Positions 7,832-16,309 of a DNA stretch of 43,525 nucleotides are shown here, piece by piece (within the stretch, counting starts at the first letter, position 1; each line of letters begins with the position of its first letter). The notes beneath the pieces are model-generated. The model was not told the DNA's origin, searched no databases, and was given only the letters and a program-made list of their open reading frames with translations. The DNA lies in the NCBI GenBank assembly GCA_964596125.1, contig CAZQRP010000026.1, positions 1 through 43,525 on the forward strand, in the 5' to 3' direction. The stretch comes from CAZQRP01 sp964596125 (lineage in GTDB: Bacteria > Chloroflexota > Dehalococcoidia > GIF9 > UBA5629). Made by a program: the position numbers and the translations under genes.

Positions 7832-9034
7832 ATGAATAAGATCATAAAAAATAGAATTGATTATGACGATGCTTTATCTATGGTAGAGAACTTATTAGAT
7901 CTTGATCCTTCCCCTGGAACACCTGAAAATGAAAAAATTGAGCTTCTGACACTGTTAATTCAAGATTATGAAGCACGAAATTTTCAGATAGTTCCTCCAA
8001 CACCTATCGAAGCAATCAAGTTTAGAATGGAGCAGCAGAACCTTAGTCAACGAGATTTAATCCCATACATTGGAAGTCGGAGTAAAGTATCTGAAATTCT
8101 TTCTGGTAGGCGACCTTTGACTATTTCAATGATACGAGCGCTTCATTCTGGCCTAGGTATCCCTGCAGATGTATTGCTTCAAGAACAAGATCCGAGTGAG
8201 CTAATGGAAATAGATTGGAATCGATTCCCAATCAAGCAAATGATTTCTTGGGGCTGGATACAAGCTCCTGATCAGCCAAAATCTTATAATGCAAAAGACA
8301 TTCTACTTCCATATTTCGAGCAAATAAGATCGATTAATCTTCAATCTGTTCTTTGTCGTTCTTCTACTCACGTTAGAACTGCCCGTAAGATGGATGACTA
8401 TGGATTTGCAGCTTGGTCTGCTCGCATATTGCAAAAAGCAATGTCGGTCACCACAAGTGCTGAATATAAACCTGGAATTATAAATATCGATTTTCTTCAC
8501 GAGCTTTCCCATTTGAGTGTGTTGGAGGAAGGGCCATTGCGTGCAATACAACACCTAAATCAATATGGCATCAAAGTAATAGTAGAGAGACATCTCCCGC
8601 GGATATACCTTGATGGTGCAGTAATCATGCCAGTGAAATCGAATCCGGTGATTGGCCTTACAATAAGATACGATCGTATTGATAACTTCTGGTTTGTACT
8701 GATGCATGAATTAGCTCATATCTACTTACATTTCGATACGGAAAACGATACGTTTTATGATGACCTTGATATCGAGGCAGAAGAAGATCCTTACGAACGT
8801 GAAGCTAACGAAGTAGCAGGAGAAGCGCTTATTCCACATGATGCATGGGATAATAGCCCTGCAAGTAAATTGAAGTCCCCACAGGCAGCAGAGCATTTAG
8901 CAAAACAGCTTAATATACATCCTGCAATAGTTGCCGGTCGTATGCAACACGAATTTAAAGCATTCCAATTATTAACTAATCTCGTAGGTCGTAATCAGAT
9001 CAGGAAGCTTTTCCCAGAGGTTAAGTGGAGGTGA
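7832..9034 (+). CDS. higA: HigA-type antitoxin fused to ImmA/IrrE-like metallopeptidase
   Basis: The 400-residue protein has an acidic N-terminal segment, then an XRE helix-turn-helix at about residues 60-115 (MEQQNLSQRDLIPYIGSRSKVSEILSG). A C-terminal ImmA/IrrE-like zinc peptidase domain carries HELAH (H292, E293, H296) and a downstream Glu in EREANEVAGEALIP. Ordinary HigA is about 100 residues, so this is the long HTH-peptidase form. The HTH part should bind HigB and the upstream palindrome; the peptidase could cleave itself or a repressor to release the system on a signal. The start is the ATG at 7832, seven bases after AAAGGAGGG. It lies 14 bases after higB and 8 bases before the Beta-family gene, indicating one operon. 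Confidence 0.88.
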   Translation: MNKIIKNRIDYDDALSMVENLLDLDPSPGTPENEKIELLTLLIQDYEARNFQIVPPTPIEAIKFRMEQQNLSQRDLIPYIGSRSKVSEILSGRRPLTISMIRALHSGLGIPADVLLQEQDPSELMEIDWNRFPIKQMISWGWIQAPDQPKSYNAKDILLPYFEQIRSINLQSVLCRSSTHVRTARKMDDYGFAAWSARILQKAMSVTTSAEYKPGIINIDFLHELSHLSVLEEGPLRAIQHLNQYGIKVIVERHLPRIYLDGAVIMPVKSNPVIGLTIRYDRIDNFWFVLMHELAHIYLHFDTENDTFYDDLDIEAEEDPYEREANEVAGEALIPHDAWDNSPASKLKSPQAAEHLAKQLNIHPAIVAGRMQHEFKAFQLLTNLVGRNQIRKLFPEVKWR

Positions 9035-9042
9035 GGTAAGCA

Positions 9043-10152
9043 ATGAAACAGCTTAACTCAAAGCACTATGTGCCAATATTACGATGGAAGAGAGCTGAAC
9101 AAGGAGCATTAGCACAATTATTTGAGTCAGATTCCGTTAGTATTATGCCTTTAATAGAACTTGTACCTGAAAATATTATTAAAAAAGGTAAGAGAGGTAA
9201 AAAGAACAAAACATTAGGGTTAGATGTGGCAACCAATAAGGTTATAGACCCTCTAGTTAAGTGTTGGGGTTCTCGTCCGTTCTTTATTGATCTCTTATGG
9301 TTATCAGACACACTGAAAAAAAGCACAGGTTACTTTCTAGAAATGCTATCACAATATGCAAATGTTCATAACTTATGTTTTATTCCCGTAACGGGACTAT
9401 CAAGAGATGGCCAATATCAATCTTCAGTACAACAAGTATTGAATATACACCACCAAGGTGCATGCCTCCGTCTCACTCCTTATGATTTAAAGAGCCCTGA
9501 ATTCACACAAAGTATTGACAATACTCTAAAGCTTTTAAAGCTAACCCCTGATATGGTAGATATTCTTGTTGATTTTCAAGTCACCGGCCAAAATCCCCCA
9601 ACGTATCATACCCTTTGCATGCTTATTCCACATATAGAGAGCTGGCGAAATTTTATTGTGGCTAGCGGTGCTTTCCCAGAAGACCTTAGCAAATTACCTA
9701 AGAATGATGTATATAAATTAGATCGGAATGATTGGATATCTTGGAAAAACCAGGTTACAGCAGCCGAACCACTTACCCGTATACCAATCTTCAGCGACTA
9801 TACAATTCAGCATGCAAAATATATTGAAAAGGGAGGTGGCTTGCACTTTAGTGCAAGCATACGGTATACCTCAAATGATTACTGGCTAATTATGCGCGGA
9901 GAAGATGCTATCAGAAAAGATGGACCCGGTTTCGATCAATGGCCGGCATGGGCTATAATATTATGTGCTTCATCAGAATATTGTAATGAAACATTTAGCG
10001 CAGGTGATAAATATATAAAAGAAATGAGTTTACAGCGTCAAAAAACGGGGAATTCTCAGACATGGCTGGAAGCAGGTTTTAACCATCATATGACATTTGC
10101 TGTACGCCAGATAGCCAATCTTTCCGGGATTTCAATTGACGCCTCACCATAG
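9043..10152 (+). CDS. Beta-family protein (T4 Beta_protein-like), function unknown
   Basis: The 369-residue protein begins KHYVPILRWKRAEQGAL, the hallmark opening of the Beta-family proteins (Pfam Beta_protein, named from a phage T4 protein). Later matching features include PLIELVPE, a WRNFIVASGAFPEDLS segment and RIPIFSDYTIQHAKY. No catalytic motif is evident. Such genes turn up in mobile and defence-rich regions next to sce7725/sce7726-type genes, as here. It sits 8 bases after the higA stop with a GGAGGTGAGG ribosome-binding site, so it is likely under the higBA promoter. Its last 74 bases overlap the end of the convergent sce7726-type gene. AT-rich composition suggests acquisition. The molecular role is unknown. 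Confidence 0.78.
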   Translation: MKQLNSKHYVPILRWKRAEQGALAQLFESDSVSIMPLIELVPENIIKKGKRGKKNKTLGLDVATNKVIDPLVKCWGSRPFFIDLLWLSDTLKKSTGYFLEMLSQYANVHNLCFIPVTGLSRDGQYQSSVQQVLNIHHQGACLRLTPYDLKSPEFTQSIDNTLKLLKLTPDMVDILVDFQVTGQNPPTYHTLCMLIPHIESWRNFIVASGAFPEDLSKLPKNDVYKLDRNDWISWKNQVTAAEPLTRIPIFSDYTIQHAKYIEKGGGLHFSASIRYTSNDYWLIMRGEDAIRKDGPGFDQWPAWAIILCASSEYCNETFSAGDKYIKEMSLQRQKTGNSQTWLEAGFNHHMTFAVRQIANLSGISIDASP

Positions 10153-10675
10153 CGCAAAGATGCCTTGGTTCAACCACTTGAATAAGGTGTCTATAAATAT
10201 CAATTCTAGTCTTTGAACGTACTCCCTTCGACTCCCCAATTTCTTCAAGTATATCAAGCGCTTCGTCTCGCCATAACAAAGAAACAATAGCGTTAATGTC
10301 CACTTCAGGATTATTAGTGGGTAGTCTCGCATCTGAAAGAAACACAGCCCCACTTTCATTATCTTTTTCAGCTAGTCTTACACCCCACCAGTCGGGTATC
10401 ATTTCAAAAGCATTATAAGCATGTCGATAACCCACAACCAGTGTAACACGATCCATGATACTACTATAGATGTTTATTTGCTCTGGTAGACGCTTGAGAG
10501 TATCTCGATCGCTCTTTATTTCATATCCGTGAAGTCTGTCATTAATAACGACTAAATCAATCCTGGTTCTACCATGTTTGAGACCCAACTCTTCTAATAT
10601 AATTGTTTCAGAATCATTTCCATACTTAGCTAGAAGCTCACTCTTCAATAAATTTCGAATATCAAGATCATTCAT
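10079..10675 (-). CDS. sce7726-family protein, predicted PD-(D/E)XK nuclease fold
   Basis: The 198-residue protein is recognised as sce7726-family by ILEELGLKHGRTRIDLVVIN, LHGYEIKSDRDTLKRLPEQ and the later WWGVRLAEKD and SLLWRDEALDIL blocks. D40, E52 and K54 (D...ExK, with E28/E29 upstream) form a PD-(D/E)XK-type active site, so a DNA or RNA nuclease is the best inference. ATG at 10675 is preferred; a GTG at 10702 would extend the frame by nine residues and neither has a clear ribosome-binding site. A TATAAT-like -10 lies at 10712-10717 on this strand. It converges on the Beta-family gene with a 74-base tail-to-tail overlap. Confidence 0.8.
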   Translation of the reverse strand: MNDLDIRNLLKSELLAKYGNDSETIILEELGLKHGRTRIDLVVINDRLHGYEIKSDRDTLKRLPEQINIYSSIMDRVTLVVGYRHAYNAFEMIPDWWGVRLAEKDNESGAVFLSDARLPTNNPEVDINAIVSLLWRDEALDILEEIGESKGVRSKTRIDIYRHLIQVVEPRHLCAMVRRQLKSRKDWLSGVQQMSYDG

Positions 10676-10702
10676 TTGTTTAAGATTATTGCCTGAGCAC
10701 AC

Positions 10703-11118
10703 AAAAATACTATTATATTTAAGCCATTATGCATCAATTTATCAATTTATTACAAGTACAGTTCAATTGGTTCAAATCCTAAAATTGAAGAATAAGTCTC
10801 TTCAGACGCTATTAAAATTTCCTCATAAGTACAATAAAATCAGGGTGTCGGTTGACCTCGTGATAAGGTCTTCATGCGTTTTTAGTCATGAATATGTTTG
10901 TTATTGTTTTGAAGTCCATGACTTGCTTGTCATTAATCCGAGCTTTTATGATTTACACAATACTTTAATCACCTTTGAATAAACATCGGGATGTTTATCG
11001 GGACGTGCGTATAACCATTCTATACTGTTCTTTCATATGATACAAACCGGATTTCCCCGGCGTCATATAGGACGGGTGACGCGTGGAAATTAGCTATCGT
11101 TCTGGGAAATGGGTACTG
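10703..11118. other. Gene-free stretch with a short hairpin
   Basis: About 415 AT-rich bases. The open plus-strand frame here (10578-10982) runs antisense over the sce7726 gene and has no family features. An 8-bp stem (ATAAACAT/ATGTTTAT) around CGGG at 10979-10998 is the only structure noted and lacks a T tract. Confidence 0.45.
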
Positions 11119-12303
11119 TCATTCTTTAGCCAGAGCATCATGGAGTGCAAAATATGCAGGTTTCGGTTTTAGATCATCGTCAAATGGCGTAGGATCTGCA
11201 TTTGGGGAACCGAAACTCCGAAATGAATATTTATCGCCTATACCCCACACGCTAAGGCTTGCACATACACCTGATTCCAGACTGGCTTCAATAACATCTC
11301 TGTAAATTGCCGCCTGCTGCTCATAGCGATCCTCTTTTGTACCTGTAAGGTTTGTAATGTCAATATCCAACTCTGTAATATGGACCGGGATACCATAACC
11401 TTGCATTGTTGTGATAAGGTCCTGTTTATCCGGAGGGTTATCTCCGTCCAGATGCATCTCAAGACCGACGCCGTCGATCAAACCTTTATTTTTCAACCTT
11501 TGAACTACCTGTCGTGTGAATTCGGTAGCAATACCGTCAGAGCTGTGGTTGTCGTAATCGTTGTACAGGAGCAATGAGCCGGGGTCGAGGTCTCTTACGA
11601 TCTGGTAAACCATATCGATATATTCAATACCTAATGTTTCATAGAAGAAGTCCGACTGTGAATAGGAAAGCAAAGTAGCTTCTTCAACGGGAATCCACAT
11701 GTCAATTTGATCTTTATACCGGGAGACTACTTCCGTCACATGGTTTTCAAGAACATTTAAAACTTCGTCACTACTGAAACCTGAATACAAAACCCAGTTT
11801 GGTAGATCTAATGGAAAGATAATAGCATGCCCGCATACCATCATATCTTTCGACTGTGCAAATGCTATTTGCCGATCGGCTGATCTGAAATTGAAGTTAC
11901 CCTGCTGTAGTTCAATATTATTCCATGTCAATCCTTCATAAATTACTGCCAGGTTAAATTCATTGCCGACAAGTTCCCTCCATGATACATTCGATAATGA
12001 CGAAGGGGTGAAATAGGTGCCAATATACATCTGTTTTCTATCAGCAAGTTGTCGTAATGTCAGATTTTCTAACGCCTCTGCCGTCAATGGCTCCTGTTGG
12101 TCCGGTACAGGTGTAGTAGGTTCATCAGGTATCTCAGCATTCGGGAATTGCGGCGATGCGGTGCTTGATGACGAAGGATCGGAGGTTGAAGTACCGTTAT
12201 TTTGTTCGGCAACACATGCTGTACCAATTGTGCATAGCAGGAGAACGCAAATTAGTAAGAATGCTTTTAGATAACAGCTAGTTTCTATCTTTCTCAAGTA
12301 CAA
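11119..12303 (-). CDS. Divergent GH10 glycoside hydrolase, lipoprotein or secreted
   Basis: The 394-residue protein has an N-terminal hydrophobic signal (AFLLICVLLLCTIGTAC), possibly a lipoprotein signal with C30. A Ser/Thr/Pro linker follows to about residue 75, then a TIM-barrel similar to GH10 endo-beta-1,4-xylanases. The family nucleophile is present in HITELDI (E311). The acid/base Glu is at E208, but the usual WDVVNEA reads WIPVEEA, with Asn replaced by Glu. The usual GHTLVWH reads GHAIIFP. The fold assignment is good, while substrate and activity are uncertain. There is no ATG near the N-terminus. TTG at 12301-12303 is chosen because AAGG lies six bases upstream. The gene is monocistronic; no other polysaccharide gene is nearby. 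Confidence 0.8.
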   Translation of the reverse strand: MYLRKIETSCYLKAFLLICVLLLCTIGTACVAEQNNGTSTSDPSSSSTASPQFPNAEIPDEPTTPVPDQQEPLTAEALENLTLRQLADRKQMYIGTYFTPSSLSNVSWRELVGNEFNLAVIYEGLTWNNIELQQGNFNFRSADRQIAFAQSKDMMVCGHAIIFPLDLPNWVLYSGFSSDEVLNVLENHVTEVVSRYKDQIDMWIPVEEATLLSYSQSDFFYETLGIEYIDMVYQIVRDLDPGSLLLYNDYDNHSSDGIATEFTRQVVQRLKNKGLIDGVGLEMHLDGDNPPDKQDLITTMQGYGIPVHITELDIDITNLTGTKEDRYEQQAAIYRDVIEASLESGVCASLSVWGIGDKYSFRSFGSPNADPTPFDDDLKPKPAYFALHDALAKE

Positions 12304-12824
12304 CTGCAAACCTTATTGATTCACTCACGATATGCTCCGGATCACTTACATTATAGCAGATTACACGACAGCGCGAGATAATCGATATCGGTGATAGTAT
12401 CGAATTTTCCGTTACCTAGGAGTGATGCGCTCCGAGTGACCACCGATGATGTAAAGATTCAGGGCGTATTGCCTCTAGAGTATATTACCACTGCACGAAG
12501 ATAGGGATGTCAGTTAAATACTAACGTATCTTCTGTCCCGTTCTGCTTACAGCTATGGTTTTGGGGGCTATACAGAAAAGTTTGAAAAGCCATACCGGAA
12601 TATTATCGAGTTGCTTAAGAGAAGAAGAGCACTTGGTGTCATATTATTACAACAAAGGTTCATCAATAAGTTCGAATCCCCTTAGCTGGAGTGTTCACTA
12701 TTGTTTAACGATGAGTAGATAGTGTGTAAACGATTATTTCGTGAAAGTTTGTAAAAAGTAAAAAATTAGGTAGCAGTGTAAAACAAGATCCGAATCTGGC
12801 TGGGACGCTTTTACCATTCCCAGC
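12304..12824. other. Gene-free stretch
   Basis: About 520 bases. One plus-strand frame (about 12515-12685) stays open for roughly 55 codons and looks faintly protein-like (GYTEKFEKPYRNIIELLK), but it has no start codon, ribosome-binding site or recognised family. It may be a decayed gene remnant or chance. Confidence 0.4.
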
Positions 12825-13586
12825 TTATGAAGATAAGTCGACAAGCTCGACTCTTTCACCAGAATCAACTACAACCTCTAGAACCACTCCTCCAATTTCT
12901 GGAGAGTAGTACTTATATTCGTTTAAATTGGGGTCGATTTGAGACCAGTCTCTCGTTTTTATGCAGTTCTCGTATGTTCCAAAGGGAATTGTAACCGTTT
13001 CTCCCAGCGCAATGACATCAGCCATATCTTCCGCCTCTTCCTGATAGTATTCCTGCCTATACGAGTCTCCAACTTTAGGATTGGCCTCCATTATTATGCC
13101 CGGTTTAGCGCCATTAACCCCAGCTTCCCAAGAACCTTTTGTACTAACTACTTTACCATTCTCATATTCCTTCGAATCTTCTCCGAAGTACCAGACGTTG
13201 CCGTCCTTGTCCTGAGCATACCAGTCATACGTTTCCTCTATTAACTCGTCATTAAGCCAGACTCTGTCCCAGACGATTGTTGTCGTAACTCCCAACACTA
13301 TCCTCGTTTTATCTGTAACGACAACTTCATTCTTTTCAACACCATCTTCCGTCTCACTTCGATAGGTAAAGGTCCTACCAGGTATCAAGCTGTAATAAGG
13401 ATTATCGATTACCGACACGAAATTAGCTGGCTCTATAACCGGGCTGTAGGTCTTCTCTGTCGGAGCTTGTATTGGCCCTGTCGGGGTAGTGGTTGGATTC
13501 GAGGCACAGGCTGAAAGCCCAATCAGCACGATAACCGCTAGCACGGCCGGTATTGGTACATAAAACCACAATATTGAGCGTTTCAT
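12825..13586 (-). CDS. Conserved lipoprotein of unknown function
   Basis: The 253-residue protein has a lipoprotein signal peptide (WFYVPIPAVLAVIVLIGLSAC, lipobox LSAC) followed by a Thr/Pro linker. The body has a distinctive series: NPYYSLIPGRTFTYRSE, DWYAQDKDGNVWYFGEDS, GSWEAGVNGAKPGIIM and EIGGVVLEV. I recognise this arrangement from uncharacterised bacterial lipoproteins but know no function. It lies downstream of the double-PepSY gene on the same strand, separated by a hairpin, and such proteins are sometimes found with PepSY genes. The ATG at 13586 is chosen because it gives a compact signal peptide; a GTG at 13604 is also in frame, and AAAGG lies upstream. Expected location is the outer face of the cytoplasmic membrane. 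Confidence 0.72.
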   Translation of the reverse strand: MKRSILWFYVPIPAVLAVIVLIGLSACASNPTTTPTGPIQAPTEKTYSPVIEPANFVSVIDNPYYSLIPGRTFTYRSETEDGVEKNEVVVTDKTRIVLGVTTTIVWDRVWLNDELIEETYDWYAQDKDGNVWYFGEDSKEYENGKVVSTKGSWEAGVNGAKPGIIMEANPKVGDSYRQEYYQEEAEDMADVIALGETVTIPFGTYENCIKTRDWSQIDPNLNEYKYYSPEIGGVVLEVVVDSGERVELVDLSS

Positions 13587-13623
13587 TTTGCTATTTTTAA
13601 TCACCTTTCATAACTCATGCAAA

Positions 13624-13659
13624 GCCATAGAAGTAGAGGGCAATCTCTACCTCTATGGC
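13624..13659 (-). terminator. Hairpin, possible terminator or attenuator
   Basis: GCCATAGA and GTAGAG pair with CTCTAC and TCTATGGC around a 6-base loop. This gives a 15-bp stem with one mismatch. It lies between the PepSY gene and the lipoprotein gene. On the minus strand only a short T stretch follows, so termination may be partial. Confidence 0.55.
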
Positions 13660-13677
13660 ACCTGATAATTGCTTATT

Positions 13678-14391
13678 CTAGTCTTCGTTAGCCTCGCCGG
13701 ATTCATCCCCATCGTCTTGGCCGGCTGCCTCGGTATGGAGGATTTTTACCGTGCCAGCATCTACCTTGACTTCGCTACCATTGCTCAACTCGACGCTGTA
13801 GACCAGAGAGCCATTCTCGTTCTCAAGCTCTGTCTTGATAACAGTTGCCCCTGGGTTAGCCGCCAGTGCAGCAGCTTCGGCTTCGGCGGCACTTATCGTG
13901 GCTTTAGCCTGTAATGCCGCAGCTTCATCAGCTTCGCTCATATCCTGGTTCTGGTTTTCATCAAGCTGGATGGAGCCGTTATACTGTGGCTGTTGCTCAT
14001 CGATTTCATCCTGCTCATCAACATCGGCAACGGATTCATTTTCAGCAGAATCTTGGTCTTCGGATTCTTTTTGATTGTCCTCATCGTCCGCAGCTGTCTG
14101 TAGTATTTCCCCGGTATTGGCGTCCACTTCAACGTCTGTACCGTTGCTTAGCTCTATGCTGTATACGAGCACGCCGTTTTCTTTTTCAAGCTCATTCTCG
14201 ACGACACTGGTGCCCGGGTTGGCTGCTAAAGCCGCTGCTTCAGCATCGGTGGCACTGATGCTTACCTGGCTCTGAGATGTGTCGTTGTTTCCCGTCTGGG
14301 CAAATATGGCCCCCAACGTAAGACTGCCAATAATAACGCCTGCCGTTAGTATCCCTGCGATACCGCCTCCGATCAATAATTTCTTTAACAT
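13678..14391 (-). CDS. Double PepSY-domain membrane-anchored/secreted protein
   Basis: The 237-residue protein starts with a Gly-rich signal or anchor helix (LLIGGGIAGILTAGVIIGSLTLGAIFA). Two PepSY repeats follow. The first (about 43-98) has ISATDAEAAALAANPGTSV and GVLVYSIELSNGTDVEVD; the second (about 163-222) has ISAAEAEAAALAANPGATV and GSLVYSVELSNGSEVKVD. A very acidic Gln/Asp/Glu/Asn-rich linker joins them. The repeats are near-copies and arose by internal duplication. PepSY domains are thought to inhibit peptidases or sense the envelope. The gene lies 78 bases after the kinase gene and probably belongs to the same operon, which suggests it is the regulated target or an accessory sensor of that system. 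AAAGGAG precedes the ATG. Confidence 0.85.
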   Translation of the reverse strand: MLKKLLIGGGIAGILTAGVIIGSLTLGAIFAQTGNNDTSQSQVSISATDAEAAALAANPGTSVVENELEKENGVLVYSIELSNGTDVEVDANTGEILQTAADDEDNQKESEDQDSAENESVADVDEQDEIDEQQPQYNGSIQLDENQNQDMSEADEAAALQAKATISAAEAEAAALAANPGATVIKTELENENGSLVYSVELSNGSEVKVDAGTVKILHTEAAGQDDGDESGEANED

Positions 14392-14469
14392 AGCTTTTCA
14401 CTCCTTTCCTTCAAGATGGTATCAGTATACCAAGTCAAAGATGGGAAGAACGTGAGAATAGTCTGATAA

Positions 14470-15465
14470 TTAATTCTTCGTTGTGGGAAGTGAGATGGTA
14501 AATGTTGAGCCCCGATTGACAGCCGAATGGAGGGTTATTTTACCATGGTGCAATTCAACAATTGATCTACAAATAGCCAAACCAAGCCCATAGCCCTTTG
14601 TCTGAGAGCGGGAATCATCGACACGATAGAAACGGTTGAAAACCTTTTCCTGGTCCTCTGGCGATATGCCGATTCCATTATCTTTTATTTTCACCTGTAC
14701 GTATTGCTTGCCGGTTGACAGGGAAATCCAGATTTCCCCTTTCAGTGGCGTATAATGGATAGCGTTATGAATGATGTTAAAAAAGAGGCGTCGGAGCATG
14801 GTCGGCTGACCTCGGATAAAAGTGGGTTCCTCTTCCGGTTCAAAATATACCGAGATATCCTTTTTTGAGCTTTCGGTCTGGAGGCTGGCGATAACACTGC
14901 CGATGAGGTCGGTTATATCCACCTTCTCAAACTCGATAGTCTGTTGCCCCTGGTCATCTCTGGCCAGGAACAGGAGATTTTCTGCCAGTTCAATCAAACG
15001 GTCCGTTTCCTGCTTGTTGCTGGTGAGAACTTGTCGATAATCTGCGGGTGTACGCTCTTTCCTCAGCGCAACTTCCAACTCACCACTCATTATTGAAAGA
15101 GGAGTTCTGAGTTCGTGGGCTACATCGGAGACAAACTGCTTCTGTTGCTCGTGGATGCGTTGCACAGGTGCAAGCGTACGTCGGGTCATAAACCAGGCGA
15201 TGCCGGGGACAATGATTATCAGTGCGCCATTGAGGATAAGTAAAGTATTTCCTAACCGGTCCATTGCGACCTCGCCTGCGATATCTGCAATATCTATGTC
15301 TCGTTCTTCAAACTCATGCTCACCCTGTTGCTCTATCTCGCTGACATAACTTTCTCCAAAGGAATTTTCCATCCAGACGTAAAGGCCGGCGCTGAATATC
15401 CAGAATGAAACGAGAAACAGAGCAGAATAAAAAAGAGTCAGCTTAATATTTGCTTTTCCAAACAT
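14470..15465 (-). CDS. Membrane sensor histidine kinase, OmpR-type partner
   Basis: The 331-residue kinase has two membrane helices (about 10-32 and 70-92) flanking a short, acidic extracytoplasmic loop (GEHEFEERDIDIADI). The HisKA domain has SDVAHELRTPLSIMSGELEV with phospho-acceptor His near residue 117. The HATPase domain has the N box FFNIIHNAIHYTP, G1 box IKDNGIGIS and G2 box GYGLGLAICRSIVE. All catalytic motifs are intact. A HAMP domain is not obvious. The gene starts 7 bases after the response regulator stop, so the two are translationally coupled. The acidic loop suggests sensing of cations or cationic peptides, an inference only. Confidence 0.92.
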   Translation of the reverse strand: MFGKANIKLTLFYSALFLVSFWIFSAGLYVWMENSFGESYVSEIEQQGEHEFEERDIDIADIAGEVAMDRLGNTLLILNGALIIIVPGIAWFMTRRTLAPVQRIHEQQKQFVSDVAHELRTPLSIMSGELEVALRKERTPADYRQVLTSNKQETDRLIELAENLLFLARDDQGQQTIEFEKVDITDLIGSVIASLQTESSKKDISVYFEPEEEPTFIRGQPTMLRRLFFNIIHNAIHYTPLKGEIWISLSTGKQYVQVKIKDNGIGISPEDQEKVFNRFYRVDDSRSQTKGYGLGLAICRSIVELHHGKITLHSAVNRGSTFTISLPTTKN

Positions 15466-15472
15466 GATGTTT

Positions 15473-16141
15473 TTACCTTAATATATAACCTGACCCCCGC
15501 ATCGTATATATAAGTTCCCTGTCTTCTGGATGAACCTTAAGTTTTTTTCGTAAGTACTTCACGTACGTTTCCAGAATATTGGAGAGCCCATCGTAATTGT
15601 AATCCCAAACATGTTCTAATAATTCTGTTTTTGTTATGATCCGTTCCGGATTACGCATAAAATATTCGAGGAGAGCATACTCTCGCGTAGTCAGAATAAT
15701 TGTCTTGTTCCCGCGTTTCGCAGTTCTTTTCGCCGGATCGAGCGAAAGATTATCAATCGTCAAAATTGTTGGATCTGCTTTTTTACCTCTCCGTAGCAGA
15801 GCCCGGACTCTCGCGGAAAGCTCGGAAAAAGAAAATGGCTTAGTCATGTAGTCATCGGCACCGGCATCCAGCCCCTTTACTTTATCTCCAATCGCATCTT
15901 TGGCCGTAAGTATCAGAATGGGAATACCTGTGTTGACCTCCCTGATTTTACGACATACTGTTATACCGTCTACTTTAGGTATCATTAGGTCCAGAATGAT
16001 AAGGTCATATTCATTAATATCGAATCTATAAAGTGCATCTTCACCATCACAAGCAATATCGACACAATAGCTTTCTTCAAGAAGACCACGCCTCAAGAAG
16101 TTGGCGATTTTTTCTTCATCTTCAACGATAAGTATCTGCAT
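15473..16141 (-). CDS. OmpR/PhoB-family response regulator
   Basis: The 222-residue protein has a receiver domain (residues 1-112) with E7/D8, the phospho-acceptor D51 in DLIILDLMIPKVDG, and K in DYMTKPFS. The C-terminal winged-helix DNA-binding domain ends in YVKYLRKKLK and IYTMRGSGYILR. The conserved MQILIVEDEE N-terminus fixes the ATG at 16141. No ribosome-binding site precedes it. A TATAAT lies at 16148-16153 on this strand, so the mRNA may be leaderless. It leads an operon with the kinase and probably the PepSY gene. A perfect 11-bp tandem repeat just upstream of the -10 is a likely binding site for this same protein. Confidence 0.93.
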   Translation of the reverse strand: MQILIVEDEEKIANFLRRGLLEESYCVDIACDGEDALYRFDINEYDLIILDLMIPKVDGITVCRKIREVNTGIPILILTAKDAIGDKVKGLDAGADDYMTKPFSFSELSARVRALLRRGKKADPTILTIDNLSLDPAKRTAKRGNKTIILTTREYALLEYFMRNPERIITKTELLEHVWDYNYDGLSNILETYVKYLRKKLKVHPEDRELIYTMRGSGYILR

Positions 16142-16147
16142 ATTACT

Positions 16148-16183
16148 ATTATACTGTAAGAAATATGAGAATAATATGAGAAT
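16148..16183 (-). promoter_or_regulatory. Promoter with OmpR-type tandem binding site
   Basis: On the minus strand the 11-mer ATTCTCATATT occurs twice in direct tandem (16162-16172 and 16173-16183). It is followed after eight bases by TATAAT (16148-16153). An 11-bp repeat pitch placed where a -35 would be is typical of PhoB/OmpR-activated promoters. The predicted start falls at or next to the response regulator ATG. Confidence 0.7.
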
Positions 16184-16309
16184 ATTGTCCTATATATCAT
16201 ATCCTAGTAATATTATCTATTACAGCACTTGTTATAATATTCATATCAGATTTACGGCTGTGATAAGAAATGAGTACGAACAAGGTGGGTTTGTGTAACC
16301 ACGGGAAGG

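Noticed and set aside
10578..10982. Plus-strand 134-codon open frame
   Set aside because: It overlaps the 5' end of the sce7726-type gene in antisense and has no protein family features.
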